From: Pseudomonas vanderleydeniana
GTDB lineage: Bacteria; Pseudomonadota; Gammaproteobacteria; Pseudomonadales; Pseudomonadaceae
Reading direction: 5' to 3'
DNA: 64,000 bases
Assembly: GCF_014268755.2 (NCBI RefSeq)
Contig: NZ_CP077093.1
Coordinates: 3,832,001-3,896,000, forward strand
In this document: positions 45,477 to 54,181 of the stretch, piece by piece
How positions within the stretch are numbered: the first letter of the stretch is position 1
How the letters are laid out: each line of letters begins with the position of its first letter
Position numbers and translations under genes: made by a program
Notes under the pieces: model-generated
The model's database searches: none
Seen by the model: the letters and a program-made list of their open reading frames with translations, nothing else
What the model was told of the DNA's origin: nothing

Positions 45477-46922
45477 TCAGGCCACGATGTCCGAGACCGC
45501 CGCCTGGCCGACCGTGGTCACCAGGAAGTCAGCTACGCCGTGCCCGGAGAAGTCGACTGCCAGGGTGCCAAGGTTGGTCCCTGCGGCATAGGTCAGGACC
45601 GCATCGCCGGCATGTCCGGTGAACGCGGTGACGAAGTTCAGGCCCGCACCATGAGTGATACCGGACAGATCGATCTTGTCCTGGCCACTGACAAAATCCA
45701 TGATCCGGTCGGCCGCATTCGGCGCCGAGTCGGAAACGGCACCGAACACGAAGGTGTCGCTGCCCGCGCCACCCCACAGCTTGTCCGCGCCACCGGCACC
45801 GTAGAGGATGTCGTTACCGGCACCGCCGCGCAGCTCGTTGGCCACGTCGTTGCCGATCAGCAGATCGTTGCCCGAGCCGCCGATGGCGTTCTCGACCGTG
45901 ACGCCCTGGGCGATCGAGATGTTGCCAACCAGGCCGCCCACATCCGAGAAGGAACCTGCATGCAGGTTGATCTTCTGGTTCTGGGTGAAGCCGGAGAAAT
46001 CCAGGGTGTCGTTGCCACCACCGTCCCAGACCGAGAACACCAGCTTGTCCGAAGACGAGGTGGCGCTCAGGTAGTCGCGACCGGCATTGGAGTTGAAACC
46101 GTAGGTGGTATCACCGGAACGGGTGCTGTAGTTGGCGCCGTAGAGCTTCTGGATCGCCGCGATATCGTCCATCAGCGGACCGGAGGAATAGGCCTCCACC
46201 CCACCCTTGCTGAAGTTCTGGCTGGTGTTGCTCTCGCTCCAGTAGCTCATGACGCTGTAGCCGCGGGTATCCTGCCCGTAGGACGCGTCCCTGTAGCTCG
46301 GGTTGCCCTCGCCGGCGTTGTAGTCGCCGGGGTGGGACAGGCCCAGGGTATGGCCGATTTCGTGGGTCAGGGTCTGGCGTCCGTAGTTGTTCAGGCCAGG
46401 CGTCTTGTTGACGTTGTAGCCGCTACCGGTCAGGTACCAGGACTGGCCATCATAGCCAGGCTCGGTACCCGGCAGGAACGCGAACGCTGCCGCGCCTTCC
46501 TGACCGGCACTGTAGTTACCGAAGGTCATGTGACCATCTCCGCCCCTCGCCGCCTCGGTGAAGGTCACGTTGGCGACGTCGGCCCAGGATTGCATGGCCA
46601 GGACCGCCTGCGACTTCTGCAGCGCGCTGAACTGACTGAAGCCGCTGACGCCCAGACCACTGAAATTCGAGGTCGGAGCCGTCAGGAAGGTATAGGTCAG
46701 TTCGATCTTGCCGCTACCGTTCAGATCGTGCCAGGCGGCACCGTCACGCAACAGTTGCGTGGCGGCCTGATCAACGGAGTAGGAGGGTTTGCCATTGACC
46801 GTGAGATTGCCACCACGGTCATATTGATGGCTGAAGCTATCGATCTGGTTGAAGGCCGAACTTGTACCATTGGCCGCCAGCGCCGACTCAGAAACAATAG
46901 CTTTCGCTTTGACTTTCGACAT
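45477..46922 (-). CDS. aprA: Alkaline metalloprotease (serralysin)
   Basis: The product is 481 residues from [20 protein letters not shown] lies 7 bases before this ATG, and the further upstream ATG at 46973 has no signal. The N-terminus, through [20 protein letters not shown], is the conserved AprX/AprA propeptide. The zinc site is [12 protein letters not shown] (H187, E188, H191, H197), with Met-turn YSVMSYW (M225, Y227). RTX repeats ([27 protein letters not shown]) and the C-terminal domain ending SDIVA direct export through AprDEF. It is a major secreted caseinase and virulence or spoilage enzyme in fluorescent pseudomonads. It is the first gene of the island, with a 500-bp promoter region upstream and a full RsmA/E consensus over its ribosome binding site. 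Confidence 0.96.
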   Translation of the reverse strand: MSKVKAKAIVSESALAANGTSSAFNQIDSFSHQYDRGGNLTVNGKPSYSVDQAATQLLRDGAAWHDLNGSGKIELTYTFLTAPTSNFSGLGVSGFSQFSALQKSQAVLAMQSWADVANVTFTEAARGGDGHMTFGNYSAGQEGAAAFAFLPGTEPGYDGQSWYLTGSGYNVNKTPGLNNYGRQTLTHEIGHTLGLSHPGDYNAGEGNPSYRDASYGQDTRGYSVMSYWSESNTSQNFSKGGVEAYSSGPLMDDIAAIQKLYGANYSTRSGDTTYGFNSNAGRDYLSATSSSDKLVFSVWDGGGNDTLDFSGFTQNQKINLHAGSFSDVGGLVGNISIAQGVTVENAIGGSGNDLLIGNDVANELRGGAGNDILYGAGGADKLWGGAGSDTFVFGAVSDSAPNAADRIMDFVSGQDKIDLSGITHGAGLNFVTAFTGHAGDAVLTYAAGTNLGTLAVDFSGHGVADFLVTTVGQAAVSDIVA

Positions 46923-46928
46923 AAACAC

Positions 46929-46938
46929 ACTTCCTTGT
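46929..46938 (-). promoter_or_regulatory. RsmA/RsmE consensus site over the aprA ribosome binding site
   Basis: The coding strand reads ACAAGGAAGT, a full match to (A/U)CANGGANG(U/A). It contains the AAGGAAG ribosome binding site. Gac/Rsm control of aprA is established in related P. protegens. Confidence 0.6.
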
Positions 46939-47425
46939 TTACAAGTGAAACAGTTTTTGTCCGATAGCGACAATCCCTTGGCGAGATCATCCTATCACTC
47001 GCCCTTTTTGAAGGCAGCGAGAAACTGACACATTTTGAAATCAACCGTCCAGCGCTTTTTTTGATATCAAATCGCCGGAATCTGAAAAGATCCCGTAAAC
47101 ATTGCCCCGATCTCTGAAAATATTTTCCTACAGAACTTTCTGAACCCCATAAGCAGGACATCAAGAATATTCAAATCAGAAAAATACATAAGCGAGGTGC
47201 ATCAATAAATGACCAATCGGTCATTTGGCAACTTATGGGTTTCAACGTGTTTTCCACTCTTTATTCTTGTCGGACAATTTAATCGAGCAGGGCCGGGAGT
47301 ACCGTCTCCCTCCCCGTCGTGGCGGTCCGCCAAGGCAGGGGCACCTGCACAGATGTTCTAGACTTGCCCTGGCAAAGCGGTGCCTACTGTCCCCCTGCAC
47401 GATTGAGCTATGTTCCAGGTACAGC
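46939..47425. other. Promoter region between divergent aprA and the AraC gene
   Basis: About 490 bp without a gene; the part next to aprA is AT-rich, as expected for its promoter. The only strong structure is the palindrome at 47207-47226. An upstream in-frame extension of the AraC gene (from 47225) has poor codon use and no ribosome binding site, so it is not counted as coding. Confidence 0.5.
47207..47226. promoter_or_regulatory. 20-bp palindromic operator candidate
   Basis: AAATGACC (47207-47214) and GGTCATTT (47219-47226) are perfect inverted copies around AATC. The TGACC-N4-GGTCA core is typical of TetR-family operators. It lies about 200 bp before the AraC gene and about 285 bp from the aprA start, and could act on either. 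No TetR gene is in the window. Confidence 0.5.
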
Positions 47426-48274
47426 ATGTCCAGCAACGCCGACAACTGGATCGACCTGACTCAGGATCGCGATACCGGTATCGAAACCCTGCGCGCCCAT
47501 TTCAAGGGTCACGCCTACGACGCCCACTGGCACGACACCTACCTGGTGGGTGTCACCGAGCAGGGTGTCCAGCAATTCAATTGCCGGCGCGCCCGCTACC
47601 ACAGCACGCCGGGCAATGTATTCATGCTCGAGCCCGGGGAGATTCACGACGGCGATGCGCCGACCGAGGGCGGTTTCACCTACAGCACCCTGTACCTTGA
47701 ACCCCACTGGCTCGAACGCGAGCTGGGCGCGCTGTTCCAGGAGGCCCCGGCCAACAGCCAACTGTCCTTTGCCGAACCGCTGACAACCGGCGACAGCCGC
47801 CTGGCCCTGGCCACCAACGCGGCCTTCCGGGCGATCCACAGCTCGGAGTTGCGGATTGTCCAGCAAAGTGCCCTGGACCAGATGTTCGATGCCCTCACCC
47901 GCCATCTTTACTGGCGTACCCGCTACCGCGAGGACCCACGCCTGCCCCGGGTGGCGCAACGGGCCCGGGAGTACCTGCACGCTCACCTGCAGCAGGATGT
48001 CAGCCTGGATGACCTGGCCACGGTGACGGGTGTCGACCGCTTCCGCCTGACCCGAGCCTTCAAGTCGGCCTACGGCCTGCCGCCCCACGCCTACCTGGTG
48101 CAGTTGCGCCTGGCCCGGGCCCGGCAGTTGCTGGCACGGGGCGAGCAGCCGGCAACGGTGGCGATGACCCTCGGCTTTTCCGACCAGAGTCACCTGGGAC
48201 GCTGGTTCGTCCGTGCCTATGGCCTGACGCCGGCGGCCTACCGCAAACGCTGCTCAAACCTTCCAGACGCCTGA
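47426..48274 (+). CDS. AraC-family transcriptional regulator
   Basis: The product is 282 residues from the ATG at 47426. The N-terminal half is a cupin sensor (FKGHAYDAHWHDTYLVGVTE, then PGNVFMLEPGEIHDG). The C-terminal 100 residues carry two helix-turn-helix motifs: DVSLDDLATVTGVDRFRLTR and AVAMTLGFSDQSHLGRWF in outline, with the GxxPxxYxxxxR-type ends. It is followed 51 bp later by a LysE-type exporter, a very common pairing in which the regulator controls the exporter in response to an amino acid-like compound. It is divergent from aprA; control of protease expression is possible but not shown. Confidence 0.9.
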   Translation: MSSNADNWIDLTQDRDTGIETLRAHFKGHAYDAHWHDTYLVGVTEQGVQQFNCRRARYHSTPGNVFMLEPGEIHDGDAPTEGGFTYSTLYLEPHWLERELGALFQEAPANSQLSFAEPLTTGDSRLALATNAAFRAIHSSELRIVQQSALDQMFDALTRHLYWRTRYREDPRLPRVAQRAREYLHAHLQQDVSLDDLATVTGVDRFRLTRAFKSAYGLPPHAYLVQLRLARARQLLARGEQPATVAMTLGFSDQSHLGRWFVRAYGLTPAAYRKRCSNLPDA

Positions 48275-48325
48275 GCCGACAGCCGCGAAGATCGTCACAT
48301 CGATCCACTCGCGGAGTTGTCATCC

Positions 48326-48937
48326 ATGCTGTCCACTATCCCGAACCTGCTGCCTTTCGCACTGTTCGCCTTCGTCGCCTCGATCACCCCCGGGCCGAAC
48401 AACATCCTGGTACTGAGCAACAGTGCCCGACATGGTCTGACAGCGACACTGCCGATCATTCTCGGTGCCTGCGCCGGTACTGCGCTGATTGTGCTGCTGG
48501 TCGGCAGTGGGGTCGGCCAGTCGCTGAGCGACCTGCCCCGCGTACAGACCGCCATGCAATTGCTGGGGATCGCCTGGCTGAGCTATCTGGCCTGGCAGAT
48601 CTTCAACGCGCCGGTCGACGATATCGGGGCCGGCAGCGCCCCGTCCAGGCGCCTCGGTTTGCTGGGAGCAGCCAGCCTGCAAGTGATCAATCCCAAGGTC
48701 TGGCTGGTGGCACTGGCGGTGGTGGGCGTGTTCGCCGGACAGGGTGCCGAACGCCAGCTCCACGTTACGGCGCTGTCACTGGTTCTGTTCCTCGTTTCGC
48801 TTCCCTGCGTCGGCCTGTGGGCAATGCTGGGTGTCGGCTCGGCCCGGTTGCTGCGCTCACCTGTGGCGATGCGCCGATTCAACCGCTGCATGGCCTTGCT
48901 GTTGCTGGCTTCGGCGTGGCTAAGTGTCCTGGCCTGA
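48326..48937 (+). CDS. LysE-family amino acid exporter
   Basis: The product is 203 residues with five or six hydrophobic helices. The ATG at 48326 has GGAG 9 bases upstream; a TTG three codons earlier is too close to it. The LysE/RhtB signature is clear in ASITPGPNNILVLSNSARHG near residue 16 and LQVINPKVWL near 115. It exports amino acids or related metabolites with a proton or ion gradient. It follows the AraC-type gene and is likely under its control. Confidence 0.9.
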   Translation: MLSTIPNLLPFALFAFVASITPGPNNILVLSNSARHGLTATLPIILGACAGTALIVLLVGSGVGQSLSDLPRVQTAMQLLGIAWLSYLAWQIFNAPVDDIGAGSAPSRRLGLLGAASLQVINPKVWLVALAVVGVFAGQGAERQLHVTALSLVLFLVSLPCVGLWAMLGVGSARLLRSPVAMRRFNRCMALLLLASAWLSVLA

Positions 48938-48961
48938 GCAGGCGTACGGGTCGCCATAGTG

Positions 48962-48990
48962 CAAAAGCCGGTCGCCGTGGTGCGCTTTTG
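48962..48990 (+). terminator. Stem-loop after the LysE-type gene
   Basis: CAAAAGC (48962-48968) pairs with GCTTTTG (48984-48990) around a 15-base loop, 25 bp after the stop codon. There is no following U tract, so termination strength is uncertain. Confidence 0.35.
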
Positions 48991-49075
48991 GCAACCCACG
49001 GCTGCGTAACGTAGCCGCACGGTGCATGAAGACACCGGCCACGACAATAACGACCTGCCGCGAGACTTTGCGCTC

Positions 49076-50032
49076 ATGAAAACCCCGAACCTGAAAAAAC
49101 TGTTCAACGGTTGTCTGTTCCTTGGCGCCACCGCACTCCTGGCCACCCCGGCCTTCGCCACTGAAGATGCCTCCTGCAAAAGCGTACGCATGGGTGTGGT
49201 CAACTGGACCGATGTCATTGCCACCAGCGCGGTGGCCGACGTACTGCTCAATGGCCTGGGCTATGAGAGCAAGCAGACCAGTGCCGTGCAGCAGATCATC
49301 TTCGCCGGCATCCGCGACAAGCGCCTGGACATTTTCCTGGGTTACTGGAAACCGGCGATGGACAAGAACATCGAGCCTTTCGTCGCGGCCAATCAGGTCA
49401 AGGTCATGGCCAGCCCCAGCCTGTCCGACGCCCAGGCGACCCTGGCCGTACCCCAGTACGTGGCGGACGCGGGACTCAAGACCTTCGCCGATATCGCCAA
49501 GTTCAAGGATCAGCTCAAGGGCACCCTTTACGGAATCGAACCCGGTAGCGGCGCCAACACCACCATCAAGACCATGATCGACACCAACCACTTCGGGCTC
49601 AAGGGCTTCAAGCTGGTGGAGTCGGGTGAGGCCGGGATGCTGGCAGCGGTCCAGCGGGCGATCAATCGCAAGGAGTTCGTGGTCTTCGTCGGCTGGACCC
49701 CGCACCCGATGAACATCAACATGAAGATCGCCTACCTGACCGGCAGCGAGGATGTCTACGGCCCCAACGAGGGTGCCGCCACCGTTTCCACCGTGACCGC
49801 GCCGGACTATGCGCAACGCTGTCCCAACGTGAACCGGCTCCTGGAAAACCTGACCTTCACGTCAGCCCAGGAAAGTCAACTGATGGTACCGATCATGGAG
49901 CGCCAGTCCCCCCAGGACGTGGCTCGCCAATGGCTGCGCGACCATCCGCAAGACCTCAAGCGCTGGTTGGCCGGCGTGACCAGCATTGACGGCAAGGAGG
50001 GTGTGGCGACGGTCCAGGCCAGCCTGAAATAG
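49076..50032 (+). CDS. Choline/quaternary-amine ABC transporter substrate-binding protein
   Basis: The product is 318 residues. The ATG at 49076 begins a classical signal peptide (MKTPNLKKLFNGCLFLGATA, cleaved after PAFA) although the ribosome binding site is weak. The fold is the OpuAC type: VNWTDVIATSAVADVLL at the start, GYWKPAMDKN, GIEPGSGANTTI and VGWTPHPMNINMKIAYL. The tryptophans in these motifs would form the aromatic cage for a trimethylammonium group, as in ChoX, CaiX or CbcX proteins. No permease or ATPase gene is adjacent. In P. aeruginosa such orphan binding proteins share a common CbcWV transporter, and the same is likely here. Confidence 0.88.
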   Translation: MKTPNLKKLFNGCLFLGATALLATPAFATEDASCKSVRMGVVNWTDVIATSAVADVLLNGLGYESKQTSAVQQIIFAGIRDKRLDIFLGYWKPAMDKNIEPFVAANQVKVMASPSLSDAQATLAVPQYVADAGLKTFADIAKFKDQLKGTLYGIEPGSGANTTIKTMIDTNHFGLKGFKLVESGEAGMLAAVQRAINRKEFVVFVGWTPHPMNINMKIAYLTGSEDVYGPNEGAATVSTVTAPDYAQRCPNVNRLLENLTFTSAQESQLMVPIMERQSPQDVARQWLRDHPQDLKRWLAGVTSIDGKEGVATVQASLK

Positions 50033-50048
50033 CGCTCAACCGACCACG

Positions 50049-50071
50049 GGGCTTGCCGGTCCGGCAAGCCC
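50049..50071 (+). terminator. Perfect 11-bp hairpin after the binding-protein gene
   Basis: GGGCTTGCCGG (50049-50059) and CCGGCAAGCCC (50061-50071) form an almost loopless palindrome 17 bp after the stop codon. It resembles half of a REP element and probably stabilises or ends the transcript. No U tract follows. Confidence 0.5.
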
Positions 50072-50088
50072 GCCCATGGAAGCCATGC

Positions 50089-51018
50089 ATGAGCCACTAC
50101 CCTCTTTCCCCCGGAATGAGTGCCTTCGTCAGCAAGAGCCTCAGTTTCGGCAGTACCGATAGCAGCATCCAGGGCCTGCGCAACGACTATAACCGGATGT
50201 GCAGGGCCTTCACTCCACCGCGTCCGGCCGATATCGAGACTGAAGACCATCGTATCGCCCGGGTACCGGTGCGCCTGTACCGCCCAACCGCCTCCCGACC
50301 GGCCACTGGCTGGCCCTGCGTGGTCTACCTGCACGGCGGTGGCTGGGCGGTGGGGGGTCTGGACTCCCATGACTTCATCACCGCCGAGCTGGCGTCACGA
50401 CTCAAGGCCATGGTGATTGCCGTGGACTACCGCCTGGCGCCGGAGCATCCCTACCCGGCCGCTTTCGACGATTGCCTGGCGGTCTGGCGCGGACTGCGCG
50501 TGCAGGCCGAAAACTGGCAGTTGGACCCGCAGCGCATGGCGATTGCCGGCGACAGCGCCGGCGGCAACCTGGCTGCCGCCGTGTGCCTGGCGCTGCGCGA
50601 CGCCGCAGAGCCGCAACCGCGGCTGCAGGCGTTGATCTACCCTGGACTGGGAGGCAGCGACGGCCTGCCTTCACGTAGCGAGTGCGCCGACGCGCCATTG
50701 CTCAGCAGCGACGATGTAGGCACCTATCACGCCTGGTACCTGGGTAACGCGCAGAAGCCTGACGCCTATGCGATGCCACTGCGGGCGACGAACTTTCGGG
50801 ACCTTTCCCCTGCCTTCATTGCCGTGGCGCAATACGATCCGCTGCGCGATGACGGTGTCTGCTACTTCGAGCGACTGAAAAAGGCCGGTGGCCGCGCCAC
50901 CCTGCACCTGGGCCTGGGATGGGTGCACGGCTGCCTGCGGGCGCGGGGCATGGCGCCGGAGGTGGACCTGCTGTACGAGAAACTGCTCGCGCAGCTACGG
51001 CGCTACCTGACCCTCTGA
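50089..51018 (+). CDS. Alpha/beta hydrolase, hormone-sensitive lipase family (esterase)
   Basis: The product is 309 residues from the ATG at 50089 (GGAAG 6 bases upstream). The HSL signature is intact: oxyanion motif HGGGWAVGG, then VDYRLAPEHPYPAAFDD, nucleophile in AGDSAGGNLAAAV, acid in AQYDPLRDDG and the histidine in LGWVHGCL. Such enzymes hydrolyse short acyl esters in the cytoplasm. It follows the quaternary-amine binding protein across a hairpin, so co-regulation is uncertain. The substrate is unknown. Confidence 0.9.
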   Translation: MSHYPLSPGMSAFVSKSLSFGSTDSSIQGLRNDYNRMCRAFTPPRPADIETEDHRIARVPVRLYRPTASRPATGWPCVVYLHGGGWAVGGLDSHDFITAELASRLKAMVIAVDYRLAPEHPYPAAFDDCLAVWRGLRVQAENWQLDPQRMAIAGDSAGGNLAAAVCLALRDAAEPQPRLQALIYPGLGGSDGLPSRSECADAPLLSSDDVGTYHAWYLGNAQKPDAYAMPLRATNFRDLSPAFIAVAQYDPLRDDGVCYFERLKKAGGRATLHLGLGWVHGCLRARGMAPEVDLLYEKLLAQLRRYLTL

Positions 51019-51024
51019 CACCCC

Positions 51025-51050
51025 GGTTGTGGGAGCAACCTCCCACAACC
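51025..51050. terminator. Bidirectional hairpin between convergent genes
   Basis: GGTTGTGGGA (51025-51034) and TCCCACAACC (51041-51050) are perfect inverted copies around GCAACC. It lies between the stops of the plus-strand esterase and the minus-strand chemoreceptor and could terminate both. Confidence 0.55.
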
Positions 51051-51064
51051 ACAGCATCGGGTCC

Positions 51065-52690
51065 TCAGATAACGAAACGGGCAACCATCGCGCTCAAGTC
51101 CACCGCCAGGCGCGACAACTCATGGCTGGCAGCGCTGGTCTGGTTGGCCCCGGCGGCCGACTGCGAGGCCAGGTCGCGGATGTTCACCAGGTTGCGGTCG
51201 ACTTCGCGGGACACCTGCGCCTGTTCTTCCGAAGCACTGGCGATGACCAGGTTTCGTTCGTTGATCAGGTTGATCGACTGGGTGATCTGCTCCAGTGCCA
51301 CCCCTGCTGCCCGGGCGCGCTCGAGAGTGTCCTGGGTCCGCTGGTTGCTCTGCTGCATCGACTGCACCGCCTCGCCGGTACCGTTCTGGATCCCGGCCAC
51401 CATCTGTTCGATCTCGCGGGTCGACTGCTGGGTACGATGGGCCAGGGCCCGAACTTCATCGGCCACCACCGCGAAACCGCGACCGGCTTCACCGGCACGG
51501 GCCGCCTCGATGGCGGCGTTGAGCGCCAGCAGGTTGGTCTGCTCGGCAATCGCCCGGATCACGTCCAGCACCTGGCCGATGTCCCGACCCTGGGCGGCCA
51601 AGCCCTCCATCAACGCAGAAGTACTCTGCACGTCATGGGTCATGGTCTGGATCGCTTCGACGGTTTCTACAACCCGGTCACGCCCCTCGCGGGCGGCGTT
51701 AGTGGACTGCTGGGAAGCCTCGGAAGTCGAGACGGCGTTACGTGCGACTTCTTCCACCGCACTGGTCATTTCGTTGACCGCGGTGGCCGCCTGCTCGATC
51801 TCGTTGTTCTGCTGTTGCAGCCCACGGGAAGCCTCTTCAGTCACCGCACTGAGTTCTTCCGCCGCCGACGCCAACTGCGTGGCCGAGCCGGAGATCTGCT
51901 CGATGGTCTTGCGCAGGTTGCCCTGCATGGTGGACAACGCGGCCAGCAGGCGGGCCGGCTCATCCGTACCGTCGACCTGAATCGGCTTGGTCAGATTGCC
52001 ACTGGCGATGACTTCGGCAGTTTCGACGGCGGTCTTCAATGGAGTGACGATACTGCGGGTCAGCAGCCAGGCCAACAACACGGTCATCAGCGCGGCAATC
52101 ACCGAAACGCTGATAATGCCGGTGCTGGCGTTGTCGTACTGCCTGCCGGCCTCATCCGAAGCGGCCTTGGCCCCGGCCTTGTTGATGTCCACCAGTTGGT
52201 TGAGCTGCACGCCCATCAGGTCGGTGCCGGACTTGATCTGGTTGTTGATCAGGCTGCGCAGCTCGTCGAGCTTGTTCTGCCGGGACAGCTCCAGCATGCG
52301 CTCCTGATCCTTGAGGTAGGTGTCGAGGGTGCCGGTAAACTCCCGATACTTGGCCAACTCCTCGCCTTCGGCAGGCAGGTCGGCATAACTCTTCTGGTCC
52401 TTGCGCACCTTGTCCACCAGGAAAGCAATGCGCGTGTAGGCCTCGTCCAGGGCAGCCGGTTCGCGATTGGTCAGGACGCGAAAGGACAAAATACGCATCC
52501 GCAGTACACCCTCGATCACATTGCCCAGGTAGCCCACGCTGGGCAACTGGTTGGTCTGCATATCGATCGACGCCTGGCGGATCACCGTCATGCGGGTTTG
52601 TGCGAACACTCCCAGCACAATCACCAGCAATGCAATGAATGCAAAACCGAGAAAGGCTCGTGGGGCGATATTCATATTGCGTAGCGACAT
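51065..52690 (-). CDS. Methyl-accepting chemotaxis protein, four-helix-bundle sensor
   Basis: The product is 541 residues from [15 protein letters not shown] (AGAGAGAGC upstream of the ATG at 52690). The topology is classical: TM1 near 12-30, a periplasmic helical domain of about 150 residues (4HB type), TM2 near 194-213, then HAMP ([20 protein letters not shown]). The MA domain carries the hairpin [19 protein letters not shown] and [20 protein letters not shown]. It senses an external ligand and controls CheA. No ligand gene context helps, but the adjacent binding-protein genes for quaternary amines and polyamines would fit an indirect role. The ligand is unknown. Confidence 0.93.
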   Translation of the reverse strand: MSLRNMNIAPRAFLGFAFIALLVIVLGVFAQTRMTVIRQASIDMQTNQLPSVGYLGNVIEGVLRMRILSFRVLTNREPAALDEAYTRIAFLVDKVRKDQKSYADLPAEGEELAKYREFTGTLDTYLKDQERMLELSRQNKLDELRSLINNQIKSGTDLMGVQLNQLVDINKAGAKAASDEAGRQYDNASTGIISVSVIAALMTVLLAWLLTRSIVTPLKTAVETAEVIASGNLTKPIQVDGTDEPARLLAALSTMQGNLRKTIEQISGSATQLASAAEELSAVTEEASRGLQQQNNEIEQAATAVNEMTSAVEEVARNAVSTSEASQQSTNAAREGRDRVVETVEAIQTMTHDVQSTSALMEGLAAQGRDIGQVLDVIRAIAEQTNLLALNAAIEAARAGEAGRGFAVVADEVRALAHRTQQSTREIEQMVAGIQNGTGEAVQSMQQSNQRTQDTLERARAAGVALEQITQSINLINERNLVIASASEEQAQVSREVDRNLVNIRDLASQSAAGANQTSAASHELSRLAVDLSAMVARFVI

Positions 52691-52944
52691 GGGAAGCTCT
52701 CTCTGAACAATGAGGCTATAAGCATCCATGCCATCTCTCTATCAGGCTCTACCACCAGATAGTTTCAACGCCATGTGGGGAAAATGACATGGACTCAATA
52801 GGCTTATCGGCAGCACTTGAGGTTTTATTCAGCGTAGAAGCAAAAATATTTCAAGCAATTACAGACAGTTGAGAAGCTTTATCTATGACGCCAAAAAGAT
52901 GGCCATTTAGTATTAAAAAATCGATTCAGCCAATGTAACTTTAT

Positions 52945-52964
52945 AACTAATCAGAAGATTAGTT
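52945..52964. repeat. 8-bp perfect inverted repeat upstream of the chemoreceptor
   Basis: AACTAATC (52945-52952) and GATTAGTT (52957-52964) flank AGAA. It lies in the 360-bp AT-rich gap between the chemoreceptor and the PotF-like gene, 255 bp before the chemoreceptor start. It could be an operator or a small stem-loop. No gene is seen in the rest of the gap. Confidence 0.4.
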
Positions 52965-52983
52965 GGATCCAATAATTTGCGCT

Positions 52984-53015
52984 CAAAAAAAACGGAAAAC
53001 GAATGCACTCCGTTT
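52984..53015 (-). terminator. Rho-independent terminator after the PotF-like gene
   Basis: Read on the minus strand, AAACGGA and TCCGTTT pair around a 12-base loop, and the right arm runs into eight U residues. It lies 35 bp beyond the stop codon and ends the four-gene minus-strand cluster. Confidence 0.75.
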
Positions 53016-53050
53016 CCCGTCTTTTGGGCAAATAACCAGAATTATCGCGG

Positions 53051-54130
53051 TTACTCGCCTGTCTTGATCTTGCTCCACAGGCGCGTGCGGATGCGGTCGA
53101 TGTTCAACGGCATGGCTTCCAGGGCAAACAGCTTGTCCATCATCTGCGGGCTCGGGTACACCTTGGTATCGGCCTTGAGCGCCGGATCGACCAGGCTGTC
53201 GGCCGCCGCGTTGCCGTTGGCATACTTCACGTAGTTGCTGATGCCGGCCATCACGTCGGGCCGCAACAGGTAGTTCATGAAGGCATAGCCGGCCTTCTCA
53301 TCCGGTGCATCGGCGGGCATGGCGACCATGTCGAACCAGATGGCCGCGCCCTCCTTGGGAATCGAATAGCCGATGTTGACCCCATTGTGCGCCTCCTGGG
53401 CTCGACTGGCAGCCTGCAGGATGTCGCCGGAGAAACCCACGGCGACGCAGATATCACCATTGGCCAGGTCGGTGGTGTACTTGGATGAATGGAAGTACGC
53501 CACAAAAGGCCGCACTTTCATCAATAGCGCCTCGGCTTTCTTATAGTCCGCAGGATTCTTGCTGTGATGCGGCAGCCCCAGGTAGTTGAGCGTTGCCGGC
53601 AACAACTCGGGGCCATTGTCGAGAATCGCCACGCCGCACTTCTGCAACTTTTTCATGTTCTCCGGCTTGAACACCAGGTCCCAGGAGTCCACTGGCGCAT
53701 TGTCACCCAACACCGCCTTGACCTTGTCGATGTTGTAGCCGATGCCGGTGCTGCCCCACAGATAAGGGAAACCATGCTCGTTGTTCGGATCATTGACCTG
53801 CAGTGCCTTGAGCAGCACCGGATTGAGGTTCTTCCAGTTCGGCAACTGGCTCTTGTCGAGCTTTTTCAGCGCACCGCCCTGAATCTGCCAGGCCATGAAG
53901 TGGTTGGAAGGAAACACCACGTCATAGCCGGAGTTGCCGGTCATCAACTTGCCATCCAGGGTCTCGTTGCTGTCATAGACGTCGTAGCTGAAACCTATCC
54001 CGGTTTCAGCCTGGAAACGCTTGGTGGTGTCCGGAGCGATATAGTCCGACCAGTTGTAGATCTTGACGGTTTCGGCCGCCTGGCTGAAGGACGCCACCAA
54101 CATCAGGGGAGCAAGGGACATACGGAGCAT
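53051..54130 (-). CDS. Polyamine ABC transporter substrate-binding protein, PotF-like
   Basis: The product is 359 residues from MLRMSLAPLMLVASFSQA (signal peptide, cleaved before AETVKIYN); the ATG at 54130 has CAGGAAT upstream. It is collinear with PotF throughout: NWSDYIAPDTTKRFQAETG, YLWGSTGIGYNIDKVKAVLG, DSWDLVFKPENMKKLQKCG, YFHSSKYTTDLANGDICVAV. In the pocket, the PotF tryptophan in AIGWAGD is Phe here (AVGFSGD), and PotF FFDVFAMP is WFDMVAMP, so the preferred ligand may differ from putrescine. It is the last gene of the AraC, oxidoreductase, cupin cluster. No permease or ATPase is present, so a shared polyamine ABC transporter must be used. Confidence 0.9.
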   Translation of the reverse strand: MLRMSLAPLMLVASFSQAAETVKIYNWSDYIAPDTTKRFQAETGIGFSYDVYDSNETLDGKLMTGNSGYDVVFPSNHFMAWQIQGGALKKLDKSQLPNWKNLNPVLLKALQVNDPNNEHGFPYLWGSTGIGYNIDKVKAVLGDNAPVDSWDLVFKPENMKKLQKCGVAILDNGPELLPATLNYLGLPHHSKNPADYKKAEALLMKVRPFVAYFHSSKYTTDLANGDICVAVGFSGDILQAASRAQEAHNGVNIGYSIPKEGAAIWFDMVAMPADAPDEKAGYAFMNYLLRPDVMAGISNYVKYANGNAAADSLVDPALKADTKVYPSPQMMDKLFALEAMPLNIDRIRTRLWSKIKTGE

Positions 54131-54150
54131 GAGTCGATTCCTGGGTATGA

Positions 54151-54158
54151 TTGTTATT
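54151..54158 (-). promoter_or_regulatory. Crc/Hfq-type motif upstream of the PotF-like gene
   Basis: The coding strand reads AATAACAA, matching AANAANAA, about 20 bases before the ATG in the short gap after the cupin gene. Polyamine and amino-acid uptake genes are frequent Crc targets. Confidence 0.35.
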
Positions 54159-54181
54159 GGCAGGCTCAAGCGATCAAAGGA

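Noticed and set aside
47225..47425. N-terminal extension of the AraC gene to an upstream start
   Set aside because: Extra residues are Arg/Pro-rich with poor codon use and no ribosome binding site, and the sensor domain is complete from the ATG at 47426. The region also holds a palindromic operator candidate.
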